DNA from: Gemmatimonadota bacterium | GTDB lineage: Bacteria; Gemmatimonadota; Gemmatimonadetes; Gemmatimonadales; Gemmatimonadaceae | NCBI GenBank assembly: GCA_028287235.1 | Contig: JAQBQB010000018.1 | Location: forward strand, 1 to 64,000 | Direction: 5' to 3' | DNA length: 64,000 nucleotides | Part shown: positions 14,130 through 22,541 of the stretch, one piece after another | How the letters are laid out: each line of letters begins with the position of its first letter | How positions within the stretch are numbered: position 1 is the stretch's first letter | Made by a program: the position numbers and the translations under genes | The notes under the pieces: generated by a model | What the model was told of the DNA's origin: nothing | What the model saw: the letters and a program-made list of their open reading frames with translations, nothing else | Databases searched by the model: none

Positions 14130-15546
14130 AGTCGAACTGCGCGAGATATTCCGGCTTCCGCTCGGCAAGCGTGCCGTAGACTTCGAGACAGGTGTTCGTC
14201 CAGGCGCGGATCCACTCGCAGTAATGCAGATTGGGCTCGGCCGTCGATCCGTACCGAGTGTGCGCCTCGTGATAGCACCCGCCGGCGCACAGCGGGCGCG
14301 CCCAGCAGGTGGCGCAATCGGTCTTGGCCGCGATGTGATGCCGGTCGAGATAGCCGTCCTGCTTCGCGCGATCGACGCCTTCGCTCACGCTGCCGAGCTT
14401 GTGCTCGTCGGAGCCCGCGAAGCGGTGGCAGAGCGCGACGTCGCCGTCGGTTGCGACGCCCATGAGCCCGAGGCCGGCGCCGCATGGATACGCTTTGCTC
14501 ATTCCTTTGTGAATCTCTTCGAGCGTGTCACGGACGTTCGAGAAACCGTGGCGCCTGCCTGCGAGCGCGGCGTCGAGGAAATCCTTGGCGAGCGCCTGGA
14601 ATCCGCCGAGCATTTGCTGGAAGCCCTTGTCCTCGATCGCGTATTCGCGCTGCCACGTGGTCGTCACCGGCGCGAAGCCCACCTCCCAGAAGCCGAGCTC
14701 GTGGAAGAGGTGCTTGTAGATCGAGGTGACGTCGAGGTTCTGCCCCGTGAGCGTCACACGCGCGCCAACGGGGCGCCGGTGATGCCGCGCCAACAGCATC
14801 TTGATGTTCGGCACGATGATGTCGTAGCTGCCCATGCCGTTCGCGAAGGTGCGGAACTTGTCCTGCTGCTCGCGCGCGCCGTCGATCGACACCGTGACGC
14901 CGACGTCGTTCTCGACGATCCAGTCGACGATCCCCTCGCGCAGCAGCGTGGCGTTCGTCGTCAGGCTCGCGTTCACGACTTTGCCAAGCGCCTCGGCGCG
15001 CTCCCGCGCGTACGCGAGGGCCGTCTGCAGCATCTTGAAGTTGAGCAGCGTCTCGCCGCCGAAGAACGTGAGGTTCACCGAGGGCGACTCACCCGCCTCG
15101 GTAAAGAGAAAGTCCACGCTCTGCTTGGCGACCGTCTCGTTCATGAAGCGAGGTTTGGTCGAGGCCTCGACGATCTTGTCCTCGCCGTACTCGTAGCAAT
15201 AGCCGCACGACAGATTGCACTTGCTCGTGACGTTGAGCACGAGCGTCTGAAGGGGAATGCGGCGTTTTGGCTTCTCGGCGATCGGCTTGGGCGGCGGTGC
15301 AGCGACGGAGTGAATCGCTCGCATGCCGAGCAGCTCGTCGATGGAGCCGCGCACGTCGTCGGCGCTCCAGCGCGGGCTCAGCGTGTCGGTGAGCTCCAGG
15401 GGCGAGCGATCGCCCTCCGCCAGCGAGTCGAGCACCGCCTGCGACAGGGCGTCGAGCCGCACGACGGCTGCCGAGGGAACGAGATACAGGAAGTGCGCAT
15501 CACCGCCGGTGAAGGCTTGATACTCACCTCGTCTCAGCCGATTCAT
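14128..15546 (-). CDS. qhpD: QhpD-like radical SAM/SPASM thioether cross-linking enzyme
   Basis: A 472-residue radical S-adenosylmethionine enzyme that, in the QHNDH pathway, forms the Cys-to-Asp/Glu thioether bridges of the gamma subunit. A leader-recognition-type N-terminal region (about 1-80) precedes the radical SAM cluster motif at Cys110, Cys114 and Cys117 (CNLSCGYC). The C-terminal SPASM region has the auxiliary-cluster cysteines in ATCWARPLCAGGCYHEA. The length agrees with known QhpD proteins (about 475). The ATG at 15546 overlaps the qhpA stop (ATGA). The substrate gene qhpC follows directly, as usual for this maturase. Confidence 0.95.
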   Translation of the reverse strand: MNRLRRGEYQAFTGGDAHFLYLVPSAAVVRLDALSQAVLDSLAEGDRSPLELTDTLSPRWSADDVRGSIDELLGMRAIHSVAAPPPKPIAEKPKRRIPLQTLVLNVTSKCNLSCGYCYEYGEDKIVEASTKPRFMNETVAKQSVDFLFTEAGESPSVNLTFFGGETLLNFKMLQTALAYARERAEALGKVVNASLTTNATLLREGIVDWIVENDVGVTVSIDGAREQQDKFRTFANGMGSYDIIVPNIKMLLARHHRRPVGARVTLTGQNLDVTSIYKHLFHELGFWEVGFAPVTTTWQREYAIEDKGFQQMLGGFQALAKDFLDAALAGRRHGFSNVRDTLEEIHKGMSKAYPCGAGLGLMGVATDGDVALCHRFAGSDEHKLGSVSEGVDRAKQDGYLDRHHIAAKTDCATCWARPLCAGGCYHEAHTRYGSTAEPNLHYCEWIRAWTNTCLEVYGTLAERKPEYLAQFD

Positions 15547-17285
15547 GGTTGCGCCTGCCACGGTTGAAACTTGACGTAGAGTGGAACGGTGACGATCAGA
15601 AGCGCGCGCGCCTTGATGGGCCGCGCCTTTGGAACCGGCGGCGTGTAGCTCGCGACGACCCACACGTCGCCGATGTTGTTCCGGCTGCGGCGCCGCGCCG
15701 GATTCGGACCGTCGAGATTTGGCGTGAACAGGCCCGTCGGGCTCAACGTGCCGACGAACTTGATGTCGTCGTCGTCGTACGTCGTGGCGTATTCCTCGAG
15801 ACTCCACGTCGCGTTGACGCGGCCGATCTCGAGATCGTCGTCGGTGTCCGCGCGGCCGTCAGGACCGTTGTAGTAGGCGATCGCGTCGAACTGCTGGAGC
15901 TGTTTCGGGAACACCACGCCACCCACGCGCGCCAATCCGGAGACGGGCGACAGCTTGATGCGGTCGATCTTGTCGTAGATCACCGCGGCGTCGCGGAGCG
16001 AGCTGCCCGCGGCGTAGAGATCGCGCTTGCCGATCGCCGCGGCGGAGTCGACGTTCACGCGGACGGTGACGGAATCGGGCGAGGAGCGCACGATGCTCGT
16101 CACCGTGACACCGGGCCCGAAGTCCACCGTGGATGGAGCGATCGTGCGCGGCAGGTTGGCACCGAACAACGTGACGTCCTGTGCGCGCGAGCCGACGTGC
16201 AGCGCGCGCGGCGCCATCGCGACCACTACGGGGCTCGCTCCGAACTTCTTGAGCGAGACGTCCATGCCAAGTTCCTCATAGCCGCCGGTGAACCAGCGGC
16301 CCGACATCTCTTCCCACCCGGGCTCGACGAACATCACTTCGCGGAGGCCCACGGAGTCGCGTGCGCGCGTCGCCGGATCGGTCGACCGGCCGCGCCACTG
16401 GTAGCCGGTGTATACGATCGACTTGCCCGTGCGATGCACGACCGGTCCGCCGTCGGCGTACCGATAGCTCGCCTGCGTCGTGAACTCACCGTCGGCTGCG
16501 CCGCGCGCCACTGTCACGTGCCCGAAGAACGCACCGCGCCCCGGCTCGGAGCCGCTGAGCAGCCAGCTTCCCTCGAGGTGCGGCGCGCGCATCGTCGCGG
16601 ACCATGCGGCCCACTCCGGCGTGCGCAGCGGAAAGGCGCGTGCGAGGTGCGTGATCGCCACGTCCATCGGATGCGGCACCGCGACGCCGCTGTCGGTCAT
16701 CGCCGGCCCGCCGCGCCGGAAAGCCTGGAAGTCGGCGTCCGGATACAGACCGCGATGCGTCGCGACGAGCAGCTCCCACTCGCCGCGCGTGCGTCGCTGC
16801 GTGATGACACGTCCCATGGAGTGGCAGGCGCGGCAGGTCGTCTCGGTCCGTGGGTCGGCGGTGTAGCGATACTCGATCATCCTCCGCTCCACCTCGAACC
16901 GTCCGGGCCGCAGCTCGGCGGGGGCCAGACCCTGGTTGTCGGCGAGATAGCGCACGATGGTGCGGGCCGCCGCGGGATCGAGATCAACTTTGTTCAACGA
17001 GGCCATGCGGCGGATCGACATCTCCCAACCCTCGGGCGTCTTCCGCTCGTAGGAGATGCGCTGCATGTACCCCGCGCTGTCGCGTGTATGACAGTCTCCG
17101 CAGTTCGTGATCACGGTTTTATCGCGGATCACGAATCCGGTGGTCGTGTCCCGCGGCGCGCCGCCCGTTGCCTGACCGGCGGCACCGCGCCCTCCACGTT
17201 GTGCATGCGCGATCTCTGATCCCGACGACAGCAGCGCAGCGACCAGCGGAACGCCCACGCATTTCGCGAACACCGAACGCGCCAT
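15543..17285 (-). CDS. qhpA: Quinohemoprotein amine dehydrogenase alpha subunit (dihaem)
   Basis: A 580-residue precursor of the largest QHNDH subunit, which carries electrons from the quinone cofactor through two c-type haems to a periplasmic acceptor. The signal peptide ends near residue 28 (AHAQ). Two haem attachment motifs are seen: Cys62-Gly-Asp-Cys65-His66 and Cys151-Arg-Ala-Cys154-His155. Beta-barrel and immunoglobulin-like domains typical of this subunit fill about 180-580. An AGGAGA ribosome site lies 12 bp before the ATG. After the signal peptide there is a Gly/Arg/Ala-rich linker of about 20 residues. It is the first structural gene after qhpG and is coupled to qhpD. Confidence 0.93.
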   Translation of the reverse strand: MARSVFAKCVGVPLVAALLSSGSEIAHAQRGGRGAAGQATGGAPRDTTTGFVIRDKTVITNCGDCHTRDSAGYMQRISYERKTPEGWEMSIRRMASLNKVDLDPAAARTIVRYLADNQGLAPAELRPGRFEVERRMIEYRYTADPRTETTCRACHSMGRVITQRRTRGEWELLVATHRGLYPDADFQAFRRGGPAMTDSGVAVPHPMDVAITHLARAFPLRTPEWAAWSATMRAPHLEGSWLLSGSEPGRGAFFGHVTVARGAADGEFTTQASYRYADGGPVVHRTGKSIVYTGYQWRGRSTDPATRARDSVGLREVMFVEPGWEEMSGRWFTGGYEELGMDVSLKKFGASPVVVAMAPRALHVGSRAQDVTLFGANLPRTIAPSTVDFGPGVTVTSIVRSSPDSVTVRVNVDSAAAIGKRDLYAAGSSLRDAAVIYDKIDRIKLSPVSGLARVGGVVFPKQLQQFDAIAYYNGPDGRADTDDDLEIGRVNATWSLEEYATTYDDDDIKFVGTLSPTGLFTPNLDGPNPARRRSRNNIGDVWVVASYTPPVPKARPIKARALLIVTVPLYVKFQPWQAQP

Positions 17286-17364
17286 GACCTCTGCTCTCCT
17301 GGTGGTGAGAGTATCGAAGCCCGCTATTCAACTCCGTACGGGATACGACTTCCACTGCGCGCTG

Positions 17365-18843
17365 TCAAGCGAATGTGAGCATGTCGAGACCGACGAGGGT
17401 GGACAGCGCGCCGAGAAAATCGGGGAGCCCGGCGGGAGGGGCGGCCCGATTGTACGCATCGAACAGGTCGGGAACCTGGTCATACCGGCCCACCAGCGCG
17501 GTGATCAGGACAAGATCGACGTTCCGACAGTACCGAACCGCGCGCTCGAGCTGCGGACCCATGAGATGTTGCTCGAGCACCACGCGATGACCTCGCACCA
17601 TCGCGCGGTCCACGATCTCGAGCGCGTCGCCAGCCTTCAGCGCCAACGCGGGACGCCGCTTGATCTCTTCGAACGCCGACAACACGCGCGGATCGGCGCG
17701 CAGCGCCGCCACGTCCAGTTCATTCGAACGCACCTCCCAATGTGCTTCGCCGCGCCCGCGCCAGAAATCACTCGTGTGTGCGCCGGCCGCTTCACGGGAC
17801 AGAGCGGCCGATTGTCGCTGCAAATGGTCGTACATCTCACGCTCGCGATCGGCGAACAGCTGCATCGCCGGCGCAGTCATCGTGCTGTCGGCAATCGCGG
17901 TATGCACCGCCACCGACGCCAACCAGGCCGACGCCAGCGCCTTCTTGATCCCGAACGACGACAGCGGATCGACGAACGACGCAGCGTCACCGACGAGCAG
18001 GATTCCGTCGTCGCACACCCGTTCGGCGGAATAGGGCGATGCGTCGCAGCCCCATGGTGCCGCCACGAGCGCCGCGTCGGCGACGAGATCGCGGATCATC
18101 GTGGTGCGCGCCAGCTCCGCGCGGTATGCGTCGGCGAGCTCCGCGCGCCCCGGCACGCTGGTGATCGAAGGATCGAGCATGACCGTGACGAACCGCCGCC
18201 CGGCCGACACCGGCACCGACCACGCCCAGCCGCCGTCGTAGCTCTCCACCAGGGTATGGCTGTCGTCTTCAACCGGCCACGGAGCGCGGGTCTCCCACAC
18301 ACCGACGATCGCCGTCGTGCGCGCCGCCGGCTCGGGCCGCCGCCAGCCGCGGCGCGCGACGACGCCCGCTCGTCCGCTACAGTCGAGCACCCATCGCGCG
18401 CGCACGGCGTGGCGACCGGTCGGTGCGTCGTAGGTGACCGACCACTCGTCGCCGGCGCGCGTGACGTCGCGCGCGAGGGTGTTGGCGTACAGGGTGGCCC
18501 CGGCTTCCTCGGCTGCACCCAACAGCAGCGTGTCGAACGCATCGCGCGGCACCTGGTAACCCAAAGCGCCGGCGTCGAACGACTCGGCGCGCCGGTCGCG
18601 ATCCGCCCACTGCACGGTGTTTCCCGTGGCACGTATGAAACCCGCCGAATCGATCGCGGCGCGCACGCCGATCTGCTCGAACAGCTTCGTGCAGCTCGGC
18701 GGCAGCGATTCAGCGAGCGCGTGCCCGGTCGATGCGCGGCCCAAGACCACCACGGAGTGGCCCCACGTCGCGAGCAGTCGAGCCGCGGCGGTGCCAGCCG
18801 GTCCAGCGCCAATGACGACGACATCGATGGGGGAGGGCGCCAT
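17365..18843 (-). CDS. qhpG: QhpG-like FAD-dependent monooxygenase (CTQ biogenesis)
   Basis: A 492-residue flavoprotein related to tryptophan halogenases and aromatic hydroxylases. The FAD dinucleotide fold GAGPAGTAAARLL is at 12-24, and the second FAD motif GDAASFVDPLSSFGIKKAL is near residue 290. In Paracoccus, QhpG hydroxylates the gamma-subunit tryptophan on the way to the quinone; that role is inferred here from placement in a complete qhp set. It lies 79 bp before qhpA and 11 bp after the CPBP protease gene on the same strand. The halogenase motif W-x-W-x-I-P is not seen, which favours a hydroxylase. Confidence 0.87.
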   Translation of the reverse strand: MAPSPIDVVVIGAGPAGTAAARLLATWGHSVVVLGRASTGHALAESLPPSCTKLFEQIGVRAAIDSAGFIRATGNTVQWADRDRRAESFDAGALGYQVPRDAFDTLLLGAAEEAGATLYANTLARDVTRAGDEWSVTYDAPTGRHAVRARWVLDCSGRAGVVARRGWRRPEPAARTTAIVGVWETRAPWPVEDDSHTLVESYDGGWAWSVPVSAGRRFVTVMLDPSITSVPGRAELADAYRAELARTTMIRDLVADAALVAAPWGCDASPYSAERVCDDGILLVGDAASFVDPLSSFGIKKALASAWLASVAVHTAIADSTMTAPAMQLFADREREMYDHLQRQSAALSREAAGAHTSDFWRGRGEAHWEVRSNELDVAALRADPRVLSAFEEIKRRPALALKAGDALEIVDRAMVRGHRVVLEQHLMGPQLERAVRYCRNVDLVLITALVGRYDQVPDLFDAYNRAAPPAGLPDFLGALSTLVGLDMLTFA

Positions 18844-18854
18844 TGGCTTTCATA

Positions 18855-19742
18855 TTATGGTGCGCCGACGAGCGCCGCCATCGTGTCGAGCGAGATGTGA
18901 ACCACCGTCGGCAGCACGAGACTGCGGCTGCGGAGCGCCATGATGCCGAGTGCCATCGCAATCGGCGCGTTGAGCGCGACGACGTTCGCTAGCGCCATCG
19001 CCACGCTGTGGTACTCGTGGATCGTCGACCCGATGTGCGGAACGGCGAACAGGATCGCTTGTATCACCAGCGCCCAGTCGTTCGCCATCCAGGCGCGGAG
19101 CTGGGACAGATTGATGGCGCGGCTCTGAAACTCCTCGCTGAAGCCGTTCGAGAAGAAATTGTAGACGAGCAGCCACAGCAGCGTCACCGGCTTGATGCCG
19201 CCGTTGACGAGCGCGAAGATGCACATCGTGAGCGGCAGCGCGAGGCACACCGTGGCGGCTCGGAGTGTTCCGCGCTCCGGACGGCGCAACCCGAGGTGGC
19301 GCGGCCGCGCGCCCACGGCGAAGAGCAACAGTCCGGGAACGAGCGCCATCCCGGCGAAGTTGAAAAACGATCCCGCGCCGTGCTTCAGCGGTGTGTGGAT
19401 GGTCTGCAGCCAGACAACGGTTGGCGTGACGAACGGAACGAACCGGCCGCCGTACACGAAGCCCGTGAGCACCGCCCAACCGAACGCCAGCATGCCGACG
19501 AGATTCTGCGCCAGCACCGAGCGCCTCGGCCCCTGTGCACGAAAGACGTCGTCGGTGCGCGCGTCGCGCGGGGGCGGAAGAAAGCGGATGACGCCACCCG
19601 CGAGAAGCAGCGCGTACGCAGCGGTCGCGAGTGCGAGCACGGCATTCGCGCGATCCGCTATCAGAAGCGCGACGACGGACCCGCACCAGACCACGCCGAA
19701 TGTGAGATATGCCCGCGAACGCAGCACGCGAGCCACGCTCAT
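18855..19742 (-). CDS. CPBP-family intramembrane metalloprotease-like protein
   Basis: A 295-residue polytopic membrane protein with about eight hydrophobic helices. The CPBP (CAAX/Rce1-type) motifs are present: EEFQSR (motif 1, about 209-214), FAVPH (motif 2, about 232-236) and a C-terminal HISLD. Family members are membrane proteases or act in bacteriocin-like peptide maturation and immunity. The ATG overlaps the TPR gene stop (ATGA), and the gene ends 11 bp before qhpG, so it is probably co-transcribed with the amine dehydrogenase genes. CPBP proteins are not known QHNDH components; a role in handling the gamma-subunit leader is speculation. Confidence 0.85.
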   Translation of the reverse strand: MSVARVLRSRAYLTFGVVWCGSVVALLIADRANAVLALATAAYALLLAGGVIRFLPPPRDARTDDVFRAQGPRRSVLAQNLVGMLAFGWAVLTGFVYGGRFVPFVTPTVVWLQTIHTPLKHGAGSFFNFAGMALVPGLLLFAVGARPRHLGLRRPERGTLRAATVCLALPLTMCIFALVNGGIKPVTLLWLLVYNFFSNGFSEEFQSRAINLSQLRAWMANDWALVIQAILFAVPHIGSTIHEYHSVAMALANVVALNAPIAMALGIMALRSRSLVLPTVVHISLDTMAALVGAP

Positions 19743-20629
19743 GCACCAAGATGGTCGAGCGCCTGCTTCGCCTGCACATTCTTCGGATCGAGGCGCAGCG
19801 CGGTCTCATACTCGTGCCGCGCCGCCGCTGTGTCGCCGAGCCGTTCGCGGATGTTGCCGAGCCGGAAGTGCGCGCCCGAAACGCTTACCCCGGTGGCTGG
19901 GGCGGCGATGATCGATTCCAGTGCGGATTGCCCCTGCGACAGACGCATCCCCGAGATCGCGGCGGCGCGTCCCACGAGGTACAGCAGCGGCTGGACATCG
20001 CCATGATGGGCACGCGCGGCGTCGATCGCGGCCCACGCCTCGTCGAAGCGCCGTTGCTCGAGCCGCGTGTTGACGAAGAGAACCGTGGGCGCCACGCTGT
20101 CGGGATACGCCGCCGCCAGGGCGTGACTTCGGTCGGCCGATTCGGCGAATCGCTTCGAGCGGTAGTCCTGGTTCGCGAAGTACACGCCCGCCTGGTACGG
20201 CCGCAGGCGCAGCATCGCGCTCTGCTCTCGAAGGGTCTTGTCGACGTTGCCGCCCATGATGGCCGGCGCCTCTTTATAGAACTGATACAGGCTTTCGTGC
20301 GCGTCGTAGTGCGTGGAGTCGAGGGAAATCGCCTGCTCCCACTCGTCCCGCATGCGCGAGGCGGCGCGCGCCTTGGCGAAGAGGTTCCCGTCGCGCGCCT
20401 TGAGCGAGTAGGCGGTGCCGAGCTGGAAATGCAGGTCCGCATTTCGGTCGTCGGCCTTCACGGCGGCGGCGAACGCCGCGATCGCTCCGTCGGCGTCGTT
20501 GCGCTGCACCGCGGCCCGGCCCGCGACAACGGGTGGCGTCGCGGGATCTTGCGCCGGTGCGTTGTGAGCGAGCGCGGCGAGCAGCCCGCCGGCGGCGAGC
20601 GTGCGGATGAGACTCGGCATGGGATTCAC
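19739..20629 (-). CDS. Exported TPR-repeat protein
   Basis: A 296-residue protein with a signal peptide (to about residue 26, ALAHNAPAQ) and helical TPR-like repeats, for example at 39-70 and near the C-terminus (GNIRERLGDTAAARHEYETALRLDPKN). It is likely periplasmic and mediates protein contacts. The start is a GTG at 20629 or the ATG three codons on; no Shine-Dalgarno is seen. It lies 21 bp after the response-regulator gene and overlaps the CPBP gene, so it belongs to the long minus-strand operon ending in qhpE. The role is unknown; assembly or scaffolding of the periplasmic dehydrogenase is possible. Confidence 0.8.
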   Translation of the reverse strand: MNPMPSLIRTLAAGGLLAALAHNAPAQDPATPPVVAGRAAVQRNDADGAIAAFAAAVKADDRNADLHFQLGTAYSLKARDGNLFAKARAASRMRDEWEQAISLDSTHYDAHESLYQFYKEAPAIMGGNVDKTLREQSAMLRLRPYQAGVYFANQDYRSKRFAESADRSHALAAAYPDSVAPTVLFVNTRLEQRRFDEAWAAIDAARAHHGDVQPLLYLVGRAAAISGMRLSQGQSALESIIAAPATGVSVSGAHFRLGNIRERLGDTAAARHEYETALRLDPKNVQAKQALDHLGA

Positions 20630-20650
20630 AGGGAGGGAAGAGGGATGGTG

Positions 20651-21253
20651 CTATAGCCAGCCGTTGTCGCGCGCGATCCGCGCGGCGTCGAAACGCGTCG
20701 ACGCGTGCAACTTCGACATCGCCTCGGACAGGTAATTGCGCACGGTGCCGTCGGAGAGCCCGAGCAGCGTGGCGATCTCGGGACTCGTGCGGCCCTCCCC
20801 GGCGAGACGGAGCGTCTGGCGCTCTCTGTCCGTGAGCGGATCGGGCAGCGCCCACGCTTCGGCGGCCAGCCCCTGATCGATCGCGCGCAGGCCGGCATGT
20901 ACTCGGCGAACCGCGTCGGCCAGCGCCTCGGGTGGGCTGTCCTTGAGCAGGTAGCCCGACGCCCCCGCCTCGAGCGCACGCCGCAGATAGCCCGCGCGCG
21001 CGAATGTCGTGAGAATCACTACGCGCGTGGGAAGCGCGAGACGCGAGATTTCCGCCGCCACCTCCAAACCGGTGAGGTGCGGCATCTCGATGTCGGTGAG
21101 CAACACGTCCGGGTGGTGCGCGACGGTGAGCGTCACGGCTTCGCGTCCGTCGCGCGCTCGCGCCACGACCTGGATGTCGCGCGACGTCTCGAGAAGCGCG
21201 GCGAGCGCGCCGAGGATCATCACCTGGTCCTCGGCGACGATGACACGGATCAT
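20651..21253 (-). CDS. LuxR/NarL-type response regulator (DesR-like)
   Basis: A 200-residue regulator. The receiver at 1-120 has acidic Glu8-Asp9, acceptor Asp in VLLTDIEMP (about 54) and the conserved Lys in YLLKDSPPEALADAV. The LuxR-type helix-turn-helix (about 135-195) reads LTDRERQTLRLAGEGRTSPE.. and ends near the C-terminus. The ATG overlaps the kinase stop (ATGA), so the two form a pair. The closest style is DesR-type regulators of the DesK/DesR family. Characterised qhp operons use an AraC-type activator (QhpR), which is absent here, so this pair may be the local regulator; that is inference. Confidence 0.88.
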   Translation of the reverse strand: MIRVIVAEDQVMILGALAALLETSRDIQVVARARDGREAVTLTVAHHPDVLLTDIEMPHLTGLEVAAEISRLALPTRVVILTTFARAGYLRRALEAGASGYLLKDSPPEALADAVRRVHAGLRAIDQGLAAEAWALPDPLTDRERQTLRLAGEGRTSPEIATLLGLSDGTVRNYLSEAMSKLHASTRFDAARIARDNGWL

Positions 21254-22386
21254 ACCGCGCCTCCGGTGTGCAATCGAACGGGAGGCAGCGTCATCCGAAG
21301 GGTGGTGCCGTGGCCGGACTGGCCGGGTTCGATCACGACGGATCCGCCGAGCGCGCTGACACGCTCGCGCATGCCGGTGAGCCCGTTTCCCTCGCGGGTG
21401 CGCGTGCCGACGCCGTCGTCCGATACGACCAGCGTCCGTCCGGCGTCGGACTCCAGCAGACTGACGGTGCACATGCTCGCCCGCGCGTGTCGAGCGACGT
21501 TGGTCACCGCCTCGCGCAATCCGAGCGCCAGCACCGCCTCCTCGGCCGGTGTGAGCGTCGAGTGTTTGACGTCGCCTCGGAGCGCGATGTCGGCCGTCTC
21601 CAGCATCTGGCGCGCGCTGACGAGCTCACGCTGCAGGCCGGCGTCGCGATAGCCCGCCACCGCCGCACGCACCTGACCGAGCGTGTCGCGCGAAATGGCT
21701 TCGACGTCGCGGATCTCGGCGATTGCGCGCGCCGGGTCGTCCTCGGCCACACGCGACGCCAGGGCCGACTTGAGGGTGATGAGCGACAGTGTGTGCCCGA
21801 GCAGATCATGGAGGTCGCGCCCGATGCGCTCGCGTTCGGCGATCACGGCGAAGTGCGCGATCTGCTCGCGCGCCCGGCGCAGCTCCGCGCTCGTCTCCCG
21901 CACGACCGCGAAGTGCGCGTTGACCGCGCCCATCGCGACGATGAAGAACAGCTCCCATGCCCATTGCCGCGATGGGACGCCCGCCAGCCGCGCTTCGACG
22001 ACGACAATCGCGCACAGCGCCGCGATGGTCGTGACGGCGAGCCGCGGAGGCCGAAGCAATCCGGCGAATGCCGCCGCGTACACCACGAACACCGCCGCGG
22101 AGCCGTTGACGGGAATCAGCGCGTAGCCGAGCGCGGCGATCATCGCGATGATCGCGTACATCTCGCGGCGGCCCTGCATGACGTAGCCGTAGTAGTACAG
22201 CGGCAGGAACAACAACGCCGCGCCGATCGTCGGCATCCAGACGGAGGCGCGGGCGTGATCGAGCACCGGCGCGGCGAAGAGTGCCGGAAGGTAGACGAGC
22301 CACAGATACGGCGCCCACCGCATCGTGAGCGGCTCGCGGCCTGCGCCATTGGGCGTCGAACGATGCGGCGGAACGAAGAGAGGCAT
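21250..22386 (-). CDS. DesK-type sensor histidine kinase
   Basis: A 378-residue kinase with about five to six N-terminal membrane helices (about 20-155) and no large periplasmic domain, the DesK layout. The HisKA_3 phospho-acceptor region is RERIGRDLHDLLGHTLSLITLK (about 190-211). A small ATPase domain has DDGVGTR and GNGLTGMRERV and ends by residue 375. It is the first gene of a minus-strand run that continues through DesR-, TPR-, CPBP- and qhp genes with no gap above 80 bp. It is divergent from a serine hydrolase gene. DesK-type sensors often read membrane state; the signal here is unknown. Confidence 0.88.
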   Translation of the reverse strand: MPLFVPPHRSTPNGAGREPLTMRWAPYLWLVYLPALFAAPVLDHARASVWMPTIGAALLFLPLYYYGYVMQGRREMYAIIAMIAALGYALIPVNGSAAVFVVYAAAFAGLLRPPRLAVTTIAALCAIVVVEARLAGVPSRQWAWELFFIVAMGAVNAHFAVVRETSAELRRAREQIAHFAVIAERERIGRDLHDLLGHTLSLITLKSALASRVAEDDPARAIAEIRDVEAISRDTLGQVRAAVAGYRDAGLQRELVSARQMLETADIALRGDVKHSTLTPAEEAVLALGLREAVTNVARHARASMCTVSLLESDAGRTLVVSDDGVGTRTREGNGLTGMRERVSALGGSVVIEPGQSGHGTTLRMTLPPVRLHTGGAV

Positions 22387-22421
22387 GGCTCACGGTACGT
22401 CGCCGGCAGCGCGCCGTGTAG

Positions 22422-22433
22422 TGACAGTTGTCA
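22422..22433. promoter_or_regulatory. Short palindrome in a divergent promoter region
   Basis: TGACA-GT-TGTCA lies in the 155-bp region between the DesK-type kinase gene (minus) and the serine hydrolase gene (plus). It is a candidate operator for either unit, supported only by symmetry and position. Confidence 0.25.
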
Positions 22434-22541
22434 GGTCGGCGCATCTTGCCGGTGCAGCCCTCGCCCGTTCGCGTGAATTCCTCTCAACGATTAGGATGGG
22501 TGCGTAGAGGGAATGCAGGTCTTCTTTCGCGGAGCATCGGT

